Shown in pieces: positions 47,306 to 56,896 of a DNA stretch of 64,000 bases; positions within the stretch are counted from its first letter, which is position 1; each line of letters opens with the position of its first letter. Made by a program: the position numbers and the translations under genes. This DNA comes from Bacteroidaceae bacterium (lineage in GTDB: Bacteria > Bacteroidota > Bacteroidia > Bacteroidales > Bacteroidaceae): positions 51,203 to 115,202 of the forward strand of contig JAFYNL010000022.1 of the NCBI GenBank assembly GCA_017548075.1. The letters are read 5' to 3'. The notes under the pieces are model-generated. The model saw nothing but the letters and a program-made list of their open reading frames with translations. It was not told the DNA's origin and ran no database searches.

Positions 47306-48805
47306 TTATGAATTTCGTGAAGCTCGGAAGCCTTCCATATTCTTATATCTTCGTGCCATAAAGCGAGTATAGACATTGCGGAGCCAATACCTATGGCTAA
47401 CGATTCCAATTATTCCCATAATGGCGAGCAGAATGTATCCCCAAGGGTCACCAAGAAGGGCAGTTGCAGCTTTCTCGAAACCTATAGGCAGGAAGAGAAT
47501 GACAAGGCTAACAATCTGCTGAGTCGTGTTGCCTTGTCTGCTCGTCAACTTCGCATTCATTGGCAAGGTGTTGTCGTTATAGACGGCTAACTGAAAGAGT
47601 AGGGGATAAAGAACTCCTGCTGTAAAGAAGAAGTAGCCGATGTTCATCCAGACGGACATCTTGCCTATAATCATCAAGGGCAACAAAATGATGGGAGGGA
47701 TGATGAGCAACAGAACATTGAAGTAGTATTTGGCAGTCAGCAGTTGCAGAATGCTTTCCCTTCGACTCATCAGTCCGTCGATGTAATTGCCTTCGTAGCA
47801 CATAATCGTGATAAGCGTCATCATGCCGAGAACAATGTAGTTGTAGAGACAGATGAAAGAGCGCATGAAACTGCCATCGTATGCGGGGGTGAAATAGGAG
47901 ATGGCGCTCAGGAAAATCATAAAGCCAAGACCTACGAAGAAGCTCATCTTAACGGTCTTGTTACGCATTCTTTGCTTGACCTCGAGCTTCAGGTATTCGC
48001 CAAGTCGCCCATATCGATTCAGGAAATTGAACTGCGTGGCGTGCTTGATTTCCTTCTCTTCTTTCTTGCCTACCTCATCGTGAACCATTCCCATCTGCAG
48101 CTTGTAGTTTGCCCAATAAAGGACGGCAATAATGGTGCCAACAAACAGGAAGGGCAACAACTTCCAATGAAGGAAGTCGTTCATTAATATGGTGCAAGGC
48201 ATATCGAGCGGATTCTTGTCGGGCAAAAGCATGAGAGCCAGTATGCCTCCATGAATTGCAGCAGGAAGAAGAACCCATAATAAGTGCTTCAAGCAAAGTG
48301 CTCGACAGAAGAGATATGCATAGCCGTTCATGACTAAAAGCAGCCACCAACCAAGCAACCAGCCGAAGAAGGCAATCCAACCCACAGGAATTGCGATTGC
48401 TATAAGTCCGAATGGAACAAGCAGGAAGAACCAGTAAAGATTTCCCCAAGCAAGGCCGGAGCGCGTAAGATAGACATTCATCAGAAAACTTCTGCGGACT
48501 GGCAACAAAGCATAGGGTTGAGCTTGTTGTGCCGGCGTTTCCTGAAGGATGAATCGGAACCAGAAGTCGCAAATCAGTAGATAAATCAAACCGCCGTCAA
48601 AAACATGATATCCGGCTACTCCATTATAGCTGTTCTTCATGCCCAAAGCCATCACAACTCCCATAAAGATAAGGATGGCAGCATAATACAGCCACATGAA
48701 AATCATCAGGAACTTCATGAAGCGGTTCTTGTCGAACATAGGATGCCGCTTCTCTTTCAAGTCGGCATTCTTGCAAATCAATTTATAGAGTTGGTACTTG
48801 TTCAT
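47306..48805 (-). CDS. DUF5687-family ABC-2-type permease
   Basis: A 499-residue integral membrane protein with ~12 hydrophobic helices and a charged loop (KKEEKEIKHATQFNFL, ~250). It is Bacteroidetes-specific and of unknown substrate. Paired with the ATPase at 46564, it should form an ABC exporter. The start overlaps trxB's stop by 4 bp, so it is coupled to trxB. Confidence 0.75.
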   Translation of the reverse strand: MNKYQLYKLICKNADLKEKRHPMFDKNRFMKFLMIFMWLYYAAILIFMGVVMALGMKNSYNGVAGYHVFDGGLIYLLICDFWFRFILQETPAQQAQPYALLPVRRSFLMNVYLTRSGLAWGNLYWFFLLVPFGLIAIAIPVGWIAFFGWLLGWWLLLVMNGYAYLFCRALCLKHLLWVLLPAAIHGGILALMLLPDKNPLDMPCTILMNDFLHWKLLPFLFVGTIIAVLYWANYKLQMGMVHDEVGKKEEKEIKHATQFNFLNRYGRLGEYLKLEVKQRMRNKTVKMSFFVGLGFMIFLSAISYFTPAYDGSFMRSFICLYNYIVLGMMTLITIMCYEGNYIDGLMSRRESILQLLTAKYYFNVLLLIIPPIILLPLMIIGKMSVWMNIGYFFFTAGVLYPLLFQLAVYNDNTLPMNAKLTSRQGNTTQQIVSLVILFLPIGFEKAATALLGDPWGYILLAIMGIIGIVSHRYWLRNVYTRFMARRYKNMEGFRASRNS

Positions 48806-49731
48806 TGTGCAAGGAATTTTTCTGCTTCCATAGCAGCTTTTGCTCCACTTGCCGCAGCTATGACAGCTTGGCGATAATGCGGGTCAGCCACATCTCCGGC
48901 AGCAAAGACACCAGGAACATTTGTGCAAGGAGAATCGCCTTCGGTCAGGATGTAACCTTCTTCGTTGGTCTTGAGCCAAGGAGTGAAGAGTTCGCTATTG
49001 GGGTGATGTCCGATTGCGAGGAAGAAGCCATCGATAGGAAGGTCGTATTCTCTTTGGTCGCTTTCGCCTTTACGATGAACAAGATGTGCTCCTTCAACAC
49101 CATTCTCGCCATAAAGTCCGAGTGTGTTTGTCTCGAAAAGAACCTCAATCTTCTCGTTGCTGAAGACGCGTTCCTGCATGATTTTACTTGCTCTGAGGTA
49201 GGGCTTGCGAACAATAAGATAAACCTTCGAGGCTAGACCTGCAAGGTAAGAAGCCTCTTCGCAAGCAGTATCTCCGCCTCCAACAACTGCAACCACTTTC
49301 TTGCGATAGAAGAAGCCGTCGCAAGTTGCACAAGCGCTTACGCCTTGCCCCATGTATTTCTGCTCGTCGCTCAGACCAAGATATTTGGCACTTGCACCAG
49401 TTGCGACGATAAGGCTGTCTGCCGTCCATTCGCTCCCATCATCGAGAGAAACCTTGAAAGGACGAGCGTCGAGGTCAACTTTCATAGCGACATTCGGAAG
49501 CATTTGAGTGCCGAAACGCTCAGCTTGTCTACGCATATTGTCCATCAGCTCGTTTGCATCCACGCCATCAGGCCAACCAGGGAAGTTCTCGACCTCAGTT
49601 GTGATTGTCAACTGCCCACCAGGCTGAAGTCCTTCGAGCAGGGTGGGAGAGAGATTGGCGCGACCTGCATAGATGGCTGCGGTATAGCCTGCAGGACCGC
49701 TACCTATAATTAGAAGTTTTGTGTGACTCAT
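48802..49731 (-). CDS. trxB: Thioredoxin reductase
   Basis: A 309-residue flavoprotein with FAD-binding GSGPAGYTAAIYAGRA (10-25), the redox-active CATC (134-137) and the NADPH motif GGGDTACEEA. It reduces thioredoxin with NADPH. The neighbours ftsK and a LolA-like gene match the order common in Bacteroidetes. It starts 2 bp after the LolA-like gene. Confidence 0.96.
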   Translation of the reverse strand: MSHTKLLIIGSGPAGYTAAIYAGRANLSPTLLEGLQPGGQLTITTEVENFPGWPDGVDANELMDNMRRQAERFGTQMLPNVAMKVDLDARPFKVSLDDGSEWTADSLIVATGASAKYLGLSDEQKYMGQGVSACATCDGFFYRKKVVAVVGGGDTACEEASYLAGLASKVYLIVRKPYLRASKIMQERVFSNEKIEVLFETNTLGLYGENGVEGAHLVHRKGESDQREYDLPIDGFFLAIGHHPNSELFTPWLKTNEEGYILTEGDSPCTNVPGVFAAGDVADPHYRQAVIAAASGAKAAMEAEKFLAQ

Positions 49732-49733
49732 TT

Positions 49734-50357
49734 TTATCTCATATCATTTTTGAAAACATTCGGATAATCGGCTTCTGGGAAGACGAAGAAATTGTCGCTA
49801 AGCTGCAGATTTCCCTTGAAGCTAAGGACGCTAACCCGTTGCCAGTCTTTATTTTCGCGCACTCGAATGCAAAGGGGCTGGTAGTCACTCTTACGAATAT
49901 CTACATAGACCTCTTTCACTTCCATCTTTGCATATCGGGCTTTCAGGTAAACTTCATAAACGGCTTCACCTCGCAAGACGGTTTCCTTGACAGTCATCTT
50001 GAATCCTTTCTTGTAGATGTTCATGAAGGTGTAGGGATTCATGGCTGCCATTTCCTTCTTCGAGGGCTCGTCGATGTTCACTTCGTTTGCCTCAGGAACG
50101 TAGCACCAACGAGTCTTTCCGTTGTACCAAGTCTTGATTCCATCTGCGTCGAGTTTCATCTTGCTGCCTTGCAACCACATTGTTCCAGTTGAAGAAGCGG
50201 TTTCAGTTGAGCCGGAAAAGATGCTCGCTTTGTATTCTATCTTTACATTACCAGCCTTTCGAATGCGGTCGGCAGTAATGTCGAGCACCTTCATGGCATC
50301 TTGAGCTTGTATGGAAATGCTGAGCAAAAATGCCAGCAAAGTCAGTATCTTTCTCAT
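49734..50357 (-). CDS. LolA-like outer-membrane lipoprotein carrier
   Basis: A 207-residue periplasmic protein (signal peptide ~1-18) of the LolA fold: KVLDITADRIRKAGNVKIEYKASI, then MWLQGSKMKLDADGIKTWYNGKTRWCYVPEANEV. It resembles LolA, which carries lipoproteins across the periplasm. The gene lies between ftsK and trxB, as in other Bacteroidetes. The exact client is inferred from the fold. Confidence 0.75.
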   Translation of the reverse strand: MRKILTLLAFLLSISIQAQDAMKVLDITADRIRKAGNVKIEYKASIFSGSTETASSTGTMWLQGSKMKLDADGIKTWYNGKTRWCYVPEANEVNIDEPSKKEMAAMNPYTFMNIYKKGFKMTVKETVLRGEAVYEVYLKARYAKMEVKEVYVDIRKSDYQPLCIRVRENKDWQRVSVLSFKGNLQLSDNFFVFPEADYPNVFKNDMR

Positions 50358-50360
50358 CTC

Positions 50361-52862
50361 TTATCTAAGGTTATCCATTATCATCATTAGTTGTTCTTCG
50401 CTTACACAAAGCACTTCGCGAGGCTTGCTGCCTTTTGCGGGACCTACGATGCCTGCCTTTTCGAGCTGGTCCATCAAGCGGCCTGCACGATTGTAACCTA
50501 TTGCGAACTTGCGCTGAATCATGCTTGTGCTGCCGTTTTGCTCGTTAACAATCATTCTGGCGGCATCCTCGAACATTGGGTCAAGATGCGTCAAATCCAC
50601 ATCACCCAAGCCTCCTTCCTCATCGCCTTCAAGAGGAACTTCCGGCAAGAGGTAGGGAGAGGTGTAACTTTGCTGCTTTGCAATATAGTGAACGATGTCT
50701 TCAAGTTCGTTTGTATCGATGAATGCACATTGGATTCGAACGGGTTCGGAGCCAGTCATCAAGAGCATATCGCCCTTTCCAACAAGCTGATTTGCTCCAG
50801 TTCTATCAAGAATCGTCTTACTGTCGACACCAGTCGTTACCTTGAAGGCCATTCTTGCAGGGAAGTTTGCCTTGATGGTACCAGTAATGATGTTTGCAGT
50901 TGGGCGTTGAGTTGCGATAATCATATGGATTCCGACGGCTCTTGCAAGCTGAGCGATACGAGCAATCGGAAGCTCAATCTCCTTGCCTGCAGTCATGATG
51001 AGGTCGCCGTACTCGTCGATTACAACTACAATATAAGGCATAAACCTGTGCCCATTCTGCGGATTCAGCTGACGGTCGCGGAACTTTTCGTTGTATTCCT
51101 TGACGTTTCTTGCGTGGGCTTTCTTGAGCAGATCATAGCGATTGTCCATCTCTATGCAAAGGCTCTTGAGCGTCTGAATCACTTTGTTGACGTCCGTAAT
51201 GATAGGCTCTTCCTTATCCTCGTTGCCTTCAACTTGTGCGAGGAAATGGTTAACTATGGGAGCGTAAAGATTGAACTCGACCTTCTTCGGGTCAATCATA
51301 ACCAGCTTTAACTCAGAAGGATGCTTCTTGTAGAGCAGGGAAGTGATGATGACATTCAGGCCGACGGACTTACCCTGACCAGTTGCACCAGCCACGAGCA
51401 AGTGCGGCATCTTGGTGAGGTCCGCAATATAAACCTCATTTGTAATCGTCTTTCCAAGAGCCATCGGCAATTCATAGTCCGTTTCCTGGAACTTACGACT
51501 GTTCAGGATGCTCTCCATCGAAACCATTTGAGGCTTCAGGTTCGGCACTTCTATGCCGATAGTTCCCTTGCCAGGGATGGGAGCGATTATTCGGATGCCT
51601 AAGGCACTGAGGCTCAGGGCAATGTCGTCTTCGAGGTTGCGAATTGTACTGATTCGAATTCCAGGAGCAGGCGTGATTTCATAGAGCGTGATTGTCGGAC
51701 CAATAGTTGCTTTTGTGTTGGGCATAATCTCCACTCGGAAGTTGCTCAGAACCGTTTTGATTCGCTCCTTATTGTTGCGTTGCTCCTCCATATCGATAGC
51801 ATTCGTGGTGTTATCGTAATGGGTAAGCAGGTCGAGAGTGGGATATTTGTAGTTCTCCAAATCGAGCTTGGGGTCGTAAGGTTCCAAGGTTCGACCATCA
51901 GTCAGGTTCGCTTGCTCTGGGTCATGACCTACGACTACAGTAATATCATCTGTGTTTTCAGGTTCGTCGAGACCTTTTAGACCTGCCAACGGATCGTTAG
52001 CAAAGTCAATGGTAGTCGCGGTTTGAGCAGCTTCGTCGGAGAATGGAATCGGCTTCTCATCAGGCTCTTCTTCCTCCTCTTGCGGGCCTTCATCCTCGCT
52101 ATTGGGCATCAGAGGATAGGAAACCTCTGGCTCTTCCTCCTGTTCTTCCTCTTCTATGGGCTCTTCTTCCTTCTTCTTGGGAGTGAGAACCTTGCGGATT
52201 GCCGTTATGGCTTCGTCGCTAAGATAGAAGATGTAGAGTAGGGCAGAGAGGATGAAAATGAGGAGTGTTCCCAGACCTCCGACTTTGTTCTGCAGGAAGT
52301 CCAATTCGTTCTGGCCAATCATTCCGCCCCAGATGATATAAGTATCCTGGGCTCCAGGGAAATAGCGAACTACATAAGCGGCAAAGGCAGATGCCCAAGC
52401 CATGATAATCATGCAGTTAAGGAACCAGATGTGAAGTCTTACTTTAGCCAATCCCATGATGCGAATGCTGGCTGCTAACATGAAGACAGGGATGAGAATG
52501 CTCGATACACCAAAGGTATTATCCATTAGCCAATGTGCCACTTCGTAGCCCCATCTGCCCAACCAATTTGCCGCCGTATACGACTCACTCGTTACGTACT
52601 TCTGGTCTTCGGCTCCTGTGAAAACATGCGAAACGAGGGCAATGAGGATTGCCAACGAGAGAATGAAGAGAACTGCACCCCATACGAAGCGAAGGTTGTC
52701 TCCGTGTTCGCCCTTCTTCTGAGGGTCGACTTCCTCGTTGTCGCTGATGTTGGAACGGAACCAATTCAGCGAACGCATCCAGCCCGACTGTTTTTTCTTC
52801 TTGCGTCTGCCAGTCGTCTTGCTTGCAGGCTTATATTGTCTTACGCTCTTCTTTGCGTCCAT
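50361..52862 (-). CDS. ftsK: DNA translocase FtsK/SpoIIIE
   Basis: An 833-residue protein: four N-terminal membrane helices (~55-230), an acidic linker (~240-340, EEEPIEEEEQEEEPE), the RecA-like motor with Walker A GATGQGKSVGLN (~495), Walker B IVVVIDEYGDL, and a C-terminal winged helix (~770-833, IGYNRAGRLMDQLEKAGIV). It pumps chromosomal DNA at the division septum. The start at 52862 (MDAKKSVRQYK) was chosen because a -7 element lies at 52902-52909, which excludes the ATG at 52904. It heads an eight-gene minus-strand run. Confidence 0.95.
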   Translation of the reverse strand: MDAKKSVRQYKPASKTTGRRKKKKQSGWMRSLNWFRSNISDNEEVDPQKKGEHGDNLRFVWGAVLFILSLAILIALVSHVFTGAEDQKYVTSESYTAANWLGRWGYEVAHWLMDNTFGVSSILIPVFMLAASIRIMGLAKVRLHIWFLNCMIIMAWASAFAAYVVRYFPGAQDTYIIWGGMIGQNELDFLQNKVGGLGTLLIFILSALLYIFYLSDEAITAIRKVLTPKKKEEEPIEEEEQEEEPEVSYPLMPNSEDEGPQEEEEEPDEKPIPFSDEAAQTATTIDFANDPLAGLKGLDEPENTDDITVVVGHDPEQANLTDGRTLEPYDPKLDLENYKYPTLDLLTHYDNTTNAIDMEEQRNNKERIKTVLSNFRVEIMPNTKATIGPTITLYEITPAPGIRISTIRNLEDDIALSLSALGIRIIAPIPGKGTIGIEVPNLKPQMVSMESILNSRKFQETDYELPMALGKTITNEVYIADLTKMPHLLVAGATGQGKSVGLNVIITSLLYKKHPSELKLVMIDPKKVEFNLYAPIVNHFLAQVEGNEDKEEPIITDVNKVIQTLKSLCIEMDNRYDLLKKAHARNVKEYNEKFRDRQLNPQNGHRFMPYIVVVIDEYGDLIMTAGKEIELPIARIAQLARAVGIHMIIATQRPTANIITGTIKANFPARMAFKVTTGVDSKTILDRTGANQLVGKGDMLLMTGSEPVRIQCAFIDTNELEDIVHYIAKQQSYTSPYLLPEVPLEGDEEGGLGDVDLTHLDPMFEDAARMIVNEQNGSTSMIQRKFAIGYNRAGRLMDQLEKAGIVGPAKGSKPREVLCVSEEQLMMIMDNLR

Positions 52863-52901
52863 GTGTGTGAATACCTTATTTATATACGCGAAATATGGGC
52901 G

Positions 52902-52909
52902 CAAAATTA
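52902..52909 (-). promoter_or_regulatory. Putative -7 element of ftsK
   Basis: The minus strand reads TAATTTTG, 40 bp before the ATG at 52862. The alternative ATG at 52904 lies inside it. No TTTG is present at the -33 position. Confidence 0.5.
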
Positions 52910-53201
52910 CGAAAAAAATGGCAATTAACGAAGAAGAAGAGGGAATAATTTGAGCAAATTAACTTAATTTGAATTTCCGAGTTTGTGAGTTTAATTTGTG
53001 TAATGAATGAGAAATGTAAAGATTTTGGATGGGTTGTCAGATGTGATTTGTTTAGCAGAGTTCCCTCGAACTTTAGGCCGAGTTGACTTTCGAAGCTCTT
53101 AAAGTGGACTAATAGAATGTGTTTTCTAAGTGCTTTTCGAGGGTTGTGCTAACTAGCTAATACAGAGATAGATACAAATGCATCTTGTTAAGCTCCAAAA
53201 T
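52910..53201. other. Intergenic region upstream of ftsK without a credible gene
   Basis: Between the ftsK promoter and array F there are only very short open frames (27 and 31 codons from 53003 and 53007), and no terminator or RNA fold was recognised. It may hold regulatory sites for ftsK or mfd that cannot be named. Confidence 0.5.
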
Positions 53202-53321
53202 AACCCCAGTTACGTTGCCAAAGTTAACGTGTTACGTTTGCAATTTTAACGTGTTAAGTTGGTCGATTTAACGTGTTAAGTTTGCCAACTTCACAGGTTA
53301 AGTTTTGAGAGTTCACACACC
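53202..53321. repeat. 22-bp-period repeat array F (5 units)
   Basis: Anchors are at 53217 (GCCAAAGTTAAC), 53240 (GCAATTTTAAC), 53262 (GTCGATTTAAC), 53284 (GCCAACTTCAC) and about 53306 (GAGAGTTCACAC), spaced 23, 22, 22 and 22 bp. The left end is almost the same as array D. This array lies in the gap between divergent ftsK and mfd, unlike the others, which mostly lie at gene ends. Confidence 0.75.
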
Positions 53322-53459
53322 TAATTTCTCCTCGCTCCATTTCGCGTTTGAATTGTTAACTCGCTTTGTTCGTTATTTTGTCGTGTTTTTGGCACAAATT
53401 TAACTCGCTAAACGAGAAAAATAGAAATTAAGAAATTATGAATTTCGAATTATTTGTTG

Positions 53460-53467
53460 TATCTTTG
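53460..53467 (+). promoter_or_regulatory. Putative -7 element of mfd
   Basis: TATCTTTG lies 36 bp before the mfd ATG. AATTATGAATTTCGAATTA, a short repeat word, precedes it. The -33 element is not clear. Confidence 0.5.
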
Positions 53468-53503
53468 CAGACGGTTATAGACATTTCGCATTAGGCGATA
53501 AAA

Positions 53504-56500
53504 ATGGAGATACAGAAACTGCAGAGTCTCTATGCCAGGCATCCAGGCGTGAAAGCCTTTGCTGCCGAGCTTCAGAAAGGCTCCCAGAAAACAATCCAGC
53601 TTGCCGGACTTCAAGGGAGTTCGGCTGCTCTTGTTTTCGCTTCGCTTGCCGAGAAGGCTCCCGAAGTGCTGGGCTCTCCGTATGTTTTCGTGCTCGATGA
53701 TGAGGAAGAAGCTGGCTATTTCTATCACGACCTCACCAGAATGTTGGGCGACCAGCAAGTTCTCTTCTTCCCAAGCAGCTTTCGCAGAGCCATCAAGTTC
53801 GGGCAAAGGAATGCAGGACAGGAGATTCTAAGGACCGAAGTCCTGTCTCGTCTTTCGTCAGGAAGCCTGCCGCTCTTTGTCGTAACCCATCCTCAGGCCC
53901 TTTCCGAGCTTGTGGTAACGAAGCAGAAACTTAGCGAACAAACCCTTTCTCTCAAAGTCGGAGAGCGGGTTGATATCATGTTTGTGCAGGAGACTTTGCT
54001 CAGTTTCGGCTTCAACAGGACTGATTATGTTTACGAACCTGGGCAGTTTGCAGTTCGAGGAAGCATCATCGATGTCTACTCCTTCTCGCACGAACTCCCT
54101 TATCGAATCGATTTCTTCGGAGATGAAGTCGATAGTATCCGAACCTTCGAGGTACATTCTCAATTGAGTCGTGACCGCCAAGAAAGCATCACAATCGTGC
54201 CCGAAATGGATGGGAAGAACTTGAGCAGAGAGAGTTTTCTCAGTTTCCTTCCGCAGAATACCTTGCTCATTCTTAAGGACTTAGTGTTCCTTTGCGATAT
54301 TGTTGAGCAAAGTTATAAGGACGGATTCAGTCAGTCGGCAATTACCGTTCAACAGGAAGAGGCTTCGGTTGATTTGTCGGCAGATTCCTTGCTGGTAAAG
54401 CCTGAAGACTTCAGAAAGCAGGTCCTCGACTTCCGCAGAATCGAGCTGAAGTCCACAACTTCTCAAATCCCTAATCCCTATTCTCTAATCCAATTTCATA
54501 CCCACTCGCAGCCCGTCTTCCACAAGAACTTCGACCTCCTCATCTCAGCCTTCCAAAAGTTGCAGGACGAAGGCACAGAACTCTACATTTTGGCTGATAG
54601 CCAGAAGCAGACGGACCGCCTCGAGAGCATCTTCCACGATAAGGAAACGGGCATTCAGTTCACTCCTGTCGATCATGCTCTGCATGCAGGTTTCAGCGAC
54701 GACGACCTTCATCTTGCCTTCTTTACAGACCATCAGATCTTCGACCGCTACCACAAGTACAATCTTCGAAGCGAAAAGGCGATGGGAGGAAAGGTTGCGT
54801 TGACTCTCAAAGAGTTGCAACAGTTCGAGGTCGGCGATTATGTAGTCCATATAGATTATGGCGTGGGCAAGTTCGGAGGCTTGGTCAGGATGCAAAACGG
54901 CGACCAGATGCAGGAAGTCATCAAGATTATCTATTCTGGCGACGATACCGTCTATGTCTCCATTCACTCGCTTCATAAGGTCTCGAAATACAAAGGTCGA
55001 GAAGGCGAACCTCCTCGCATCAGCCATCTTGGCACGGGTGCTTGGGAACGCATGAAGGAGCGAACCAAGAAGAAGATTAAGGATATTGCGCGAGACCTCA
55101 TTCTACTTTACTCTCGTCGACGTGAAGAGAAAGGCTTCTCCTTCAGTCACGATAGCTTCATGCAGCACGAACTCGAGGCAAGTTTCCTCTATGAAGATAC
55201 GCCCGACCAACTTAAAGCCACTCAAGATGTTAAGGCAGATATGGAAAGGCAAAGGCCGATGGATAGGCTTGTTTGCGGAGATGTGGGCTTTGGCAAAACG
55301 GAGGTTGCGATTCGGGCTGCTTTCAAGGCTTGTGTCGATAACAAGCAAGTTGCAGTTCTTGTGCCGACAACTGTCCTCGCTTATCAGCATTTTCATACTT
55401 TCACAAGCCGTCTCAAGGACTTTCCCGTCAAGATAGAATACCTCACTCGGGCTCGTACTCCTGGGCAAACGAAACAGATTCTCGAGGGACTGAAAACAGG
55501 TTCCGTCAATATTATAATAGGTACGCACAAACTTATCGGCAAGAGCGTTCGCTTCAAGGACTTGGGCCTTCTCATCATTGACGAGGAGCAGAAGTTCGGC
55601 GTCTCTACCAAAGAGAAGCTTCGTCAACTGAAAACGAATGTCGATACCCTTACATTGACGGCTACTCCGATTCCCAGAACCTTGCAATTCAGCCTGATGG
55701 GAGCAAGGGATTTGAGTGTCATCCAAACTCCTCCGCCTAATCGTTATCCCATCCAGACGCAGCTTTGTCAGTTTAATGCGGAAGTCATAGCCGAAGCCAT
55801 CGAGTTTGAAATGAGCCGAAGCGGGCAAGTCTTTTTCGTCAATAACCGCATTAGCCAACTCCCTGAACTTGCCGAACTTGTCCGCAAACATGTGCCTGAT
55901 GCTCGAGTAGCAATCGCTCACGGACAAATGCATCCTGAAGAGTTGGAGAAGATTATGGTGGACTTCATGAACTACGACTATGATGTCCTCATCTCCACAA
56001 CCATCATCGAGAGCGGACTCGACATTCCAAATGCCAACACAATCATCATCAACGGAGCCCATAACTTTGGTCTTTCCGACCTGCATCAAATGCGAGGTAG
56101 GGTAGGTCGTTCTAACAAAAAGGCCTTCTGCTACCTGCTTGCTCCACCACTTTCTGCACTCAATATTGATGCCCGTCGCCGCCTTCAAGCCATCGAGAAC
56201 TTCAGCGACTTGGGAAGCGGCATACATATTGCCATGCAAGACCTCGATATTCGAGGAGCCGGAAACCTGCTTGGAGCAGAACAAAGTGGCTTTATTGCCG
56301 ACCTCGGATACGAGACTTATCAGAAGATTCTCTCGCAAGCCGTTACCGAACTTCGCAATGAAGAGTTCCACGAACTCTATGCTGAGGAGGTTCGCGAAGG
56401 CAATGTTGTGGAGAGTACAGACGTGGTAGACGATTGCCAACTTGATAGCAACTTGCCCATGTTCTTCAGCGAAGAGTATGTTCCTACCTCGAGTGAACGT

Positions 56501-56896
56501 ATGCTTCTCTATCGCGAACTTGATGGAATGGAAAGGGACGAAGATGTGGAACGCTTCAAGCAAAGACTGATAGACCGTTTTGGTCCTCTTCCAAGAGAAG
56601 CGGAAGACCTCTTAAAAGTCGTCACTCTTCGTCAGCTTGGAAAGCATTTCGGTTGTGAACGTGTCGTGCTAAAAGCTGGTCATGCACGCCTCTTCTTTGG
56701 TCCCGACGATGATAATCCTTTCTATGCTGGCCGCATCTTCGGACAGATATTGGACTTCGCTACGGCCAACGCTTATCGTTGTCATTTCAAACTCGACAAA
56801 GGTAAGAGCCTCCTCATAGATGATGTGAATACTATCGGCGAAGCAGTTGAACTCTTGAAACAAATAAATAATAGGAAACTATGCTCAAGCATCTGA
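53504..56896 (+). CDS. mfd: Transcription-repair coupling factor
   Basis: A 1130-residue protein with UvrB-like N-terminal domains, a CarD-like RNA-polymerase-interacting domain (~435-520, FEVGDYVVHIDYGVGKFGG), helicase motifs (Walker A GDVGFGKTEVA near 590; DEEQ in LIIDEEQKFGV near 690; TATPIPRTLQF) and the C-terminal TRCF domain. It removes stalled RNA polymerase and recruits UvrA. A short segment at ~320-333 (QIPNPYSLIQ) is coded by CCCTAATCCC-type repeats and may be an insertion in a linker. The end overlaps recN by 16 bp. Confidence 0.96.
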   Translation: MEIQKLQSLYARHPGVKAFAAELQKGSQKTIQLAGLQGSSAALVFASLAEKAPEVLGSPYVFVLDDEEEAGYFYHDLTRMLGDQQVLFFPSSFRRAIKFGQRNAGQEILRTEVLSRLSSGSLPLFVVTHPQALSELVVTKQKLSEQTLSLKVGERVDIMFVQETLLSFGFNRTDYVYEPGQFAVRGSIIDVYSFSHELPYRIDFFGDEVDSIRTFEVHSQLSRDRQESITIVPEMDGKNLSRESFLSFLPQNTLLILKDLVFLCDIVEQSYKDGFSQSAITVQQEEASVDLSADSLLVKPEDFRKQVLDFRRIELKSTTSQIPNPYSLIQFHTHSQPVFHKNFDLLISAFQKLQDEGTELYILADSQKQTDRLESIFHDKETGIQFTPVDHALHAGFSDDDLHLAFFTDHQIFDRYHKYNLRSEKAMGGKVALTLKELQQFEVGDYVVHIDYGVGKFGGLVRMQNGDQMQEVIKIIYSGDDTVYVSIHSLHKVSKYKGREGEPPRISHLGTGAWERMKERTKKKIKDIARDLILLYSRRREEKGFSFSHDSFMQHELEASFLYEDTPDQLKATQDVKADMERQRPMDRLVCGDVGFGKTEVAIRAAFKACVDNKQVAVLVPTTVLAYQHFHTFTSRLKDFPVKIEYLTRARTPGQTKQILEGLKTGSVNIIIGTHKLIGKSVRFKDLGLLIIDEEQKFGVSTKEKLRQLKTNVDTLTLTATPIPRTLQFSLMGARDLSVIQTPPPNRYPIQTQLCQFNAEVIAEAIEFEMSRSGQVFFVNNRISQLPELAELVRKHVPDARVAIAHGQMHPEELEKIMVDFMNYDYDVLISTTIIESGLDIPNANTIIINGAHNFGLSDLHQMRGRVGRSNKKAFCYLLAPPLSALNIDARRRLQAIENFSDLGSGIHIAMQDLDIRGAGNLLGAEQSGFIADLGYETYQKILSQAVTELRNEEFHELYAEEVREGNVVESTDVVDDCQLDSNLPMFFSEEYVPTSSERMLLYRELDGMERDEDVERFKQRLIDRFGPLPREAEDLLKVVTLRQLGKHFGCERVVLKAGHARLFFGPDDDNPFYAGRIFGQILDFATANAYRCHFKLDKGKSLLIDDVNTIGEAVELLKQINNRKLCSSI

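Noticed and set aside
47296-47409. N-terminal extension of the ABC ATPase
   Set aside because: It overlaps the permease gene and adds residues with no ATPase similarity; the conserved start is at 47295.
53003-53102. Short reading frames of 27 and 31 codons upstream of mfd
   Set aside because: No promoter, ribosome binding or homology support; length is as expected by chance.
55103-56563. 486-codon reading frame antisense to mfd
   Set aside because: It mirrors the helicase domain coding strand and has no domain of its own.
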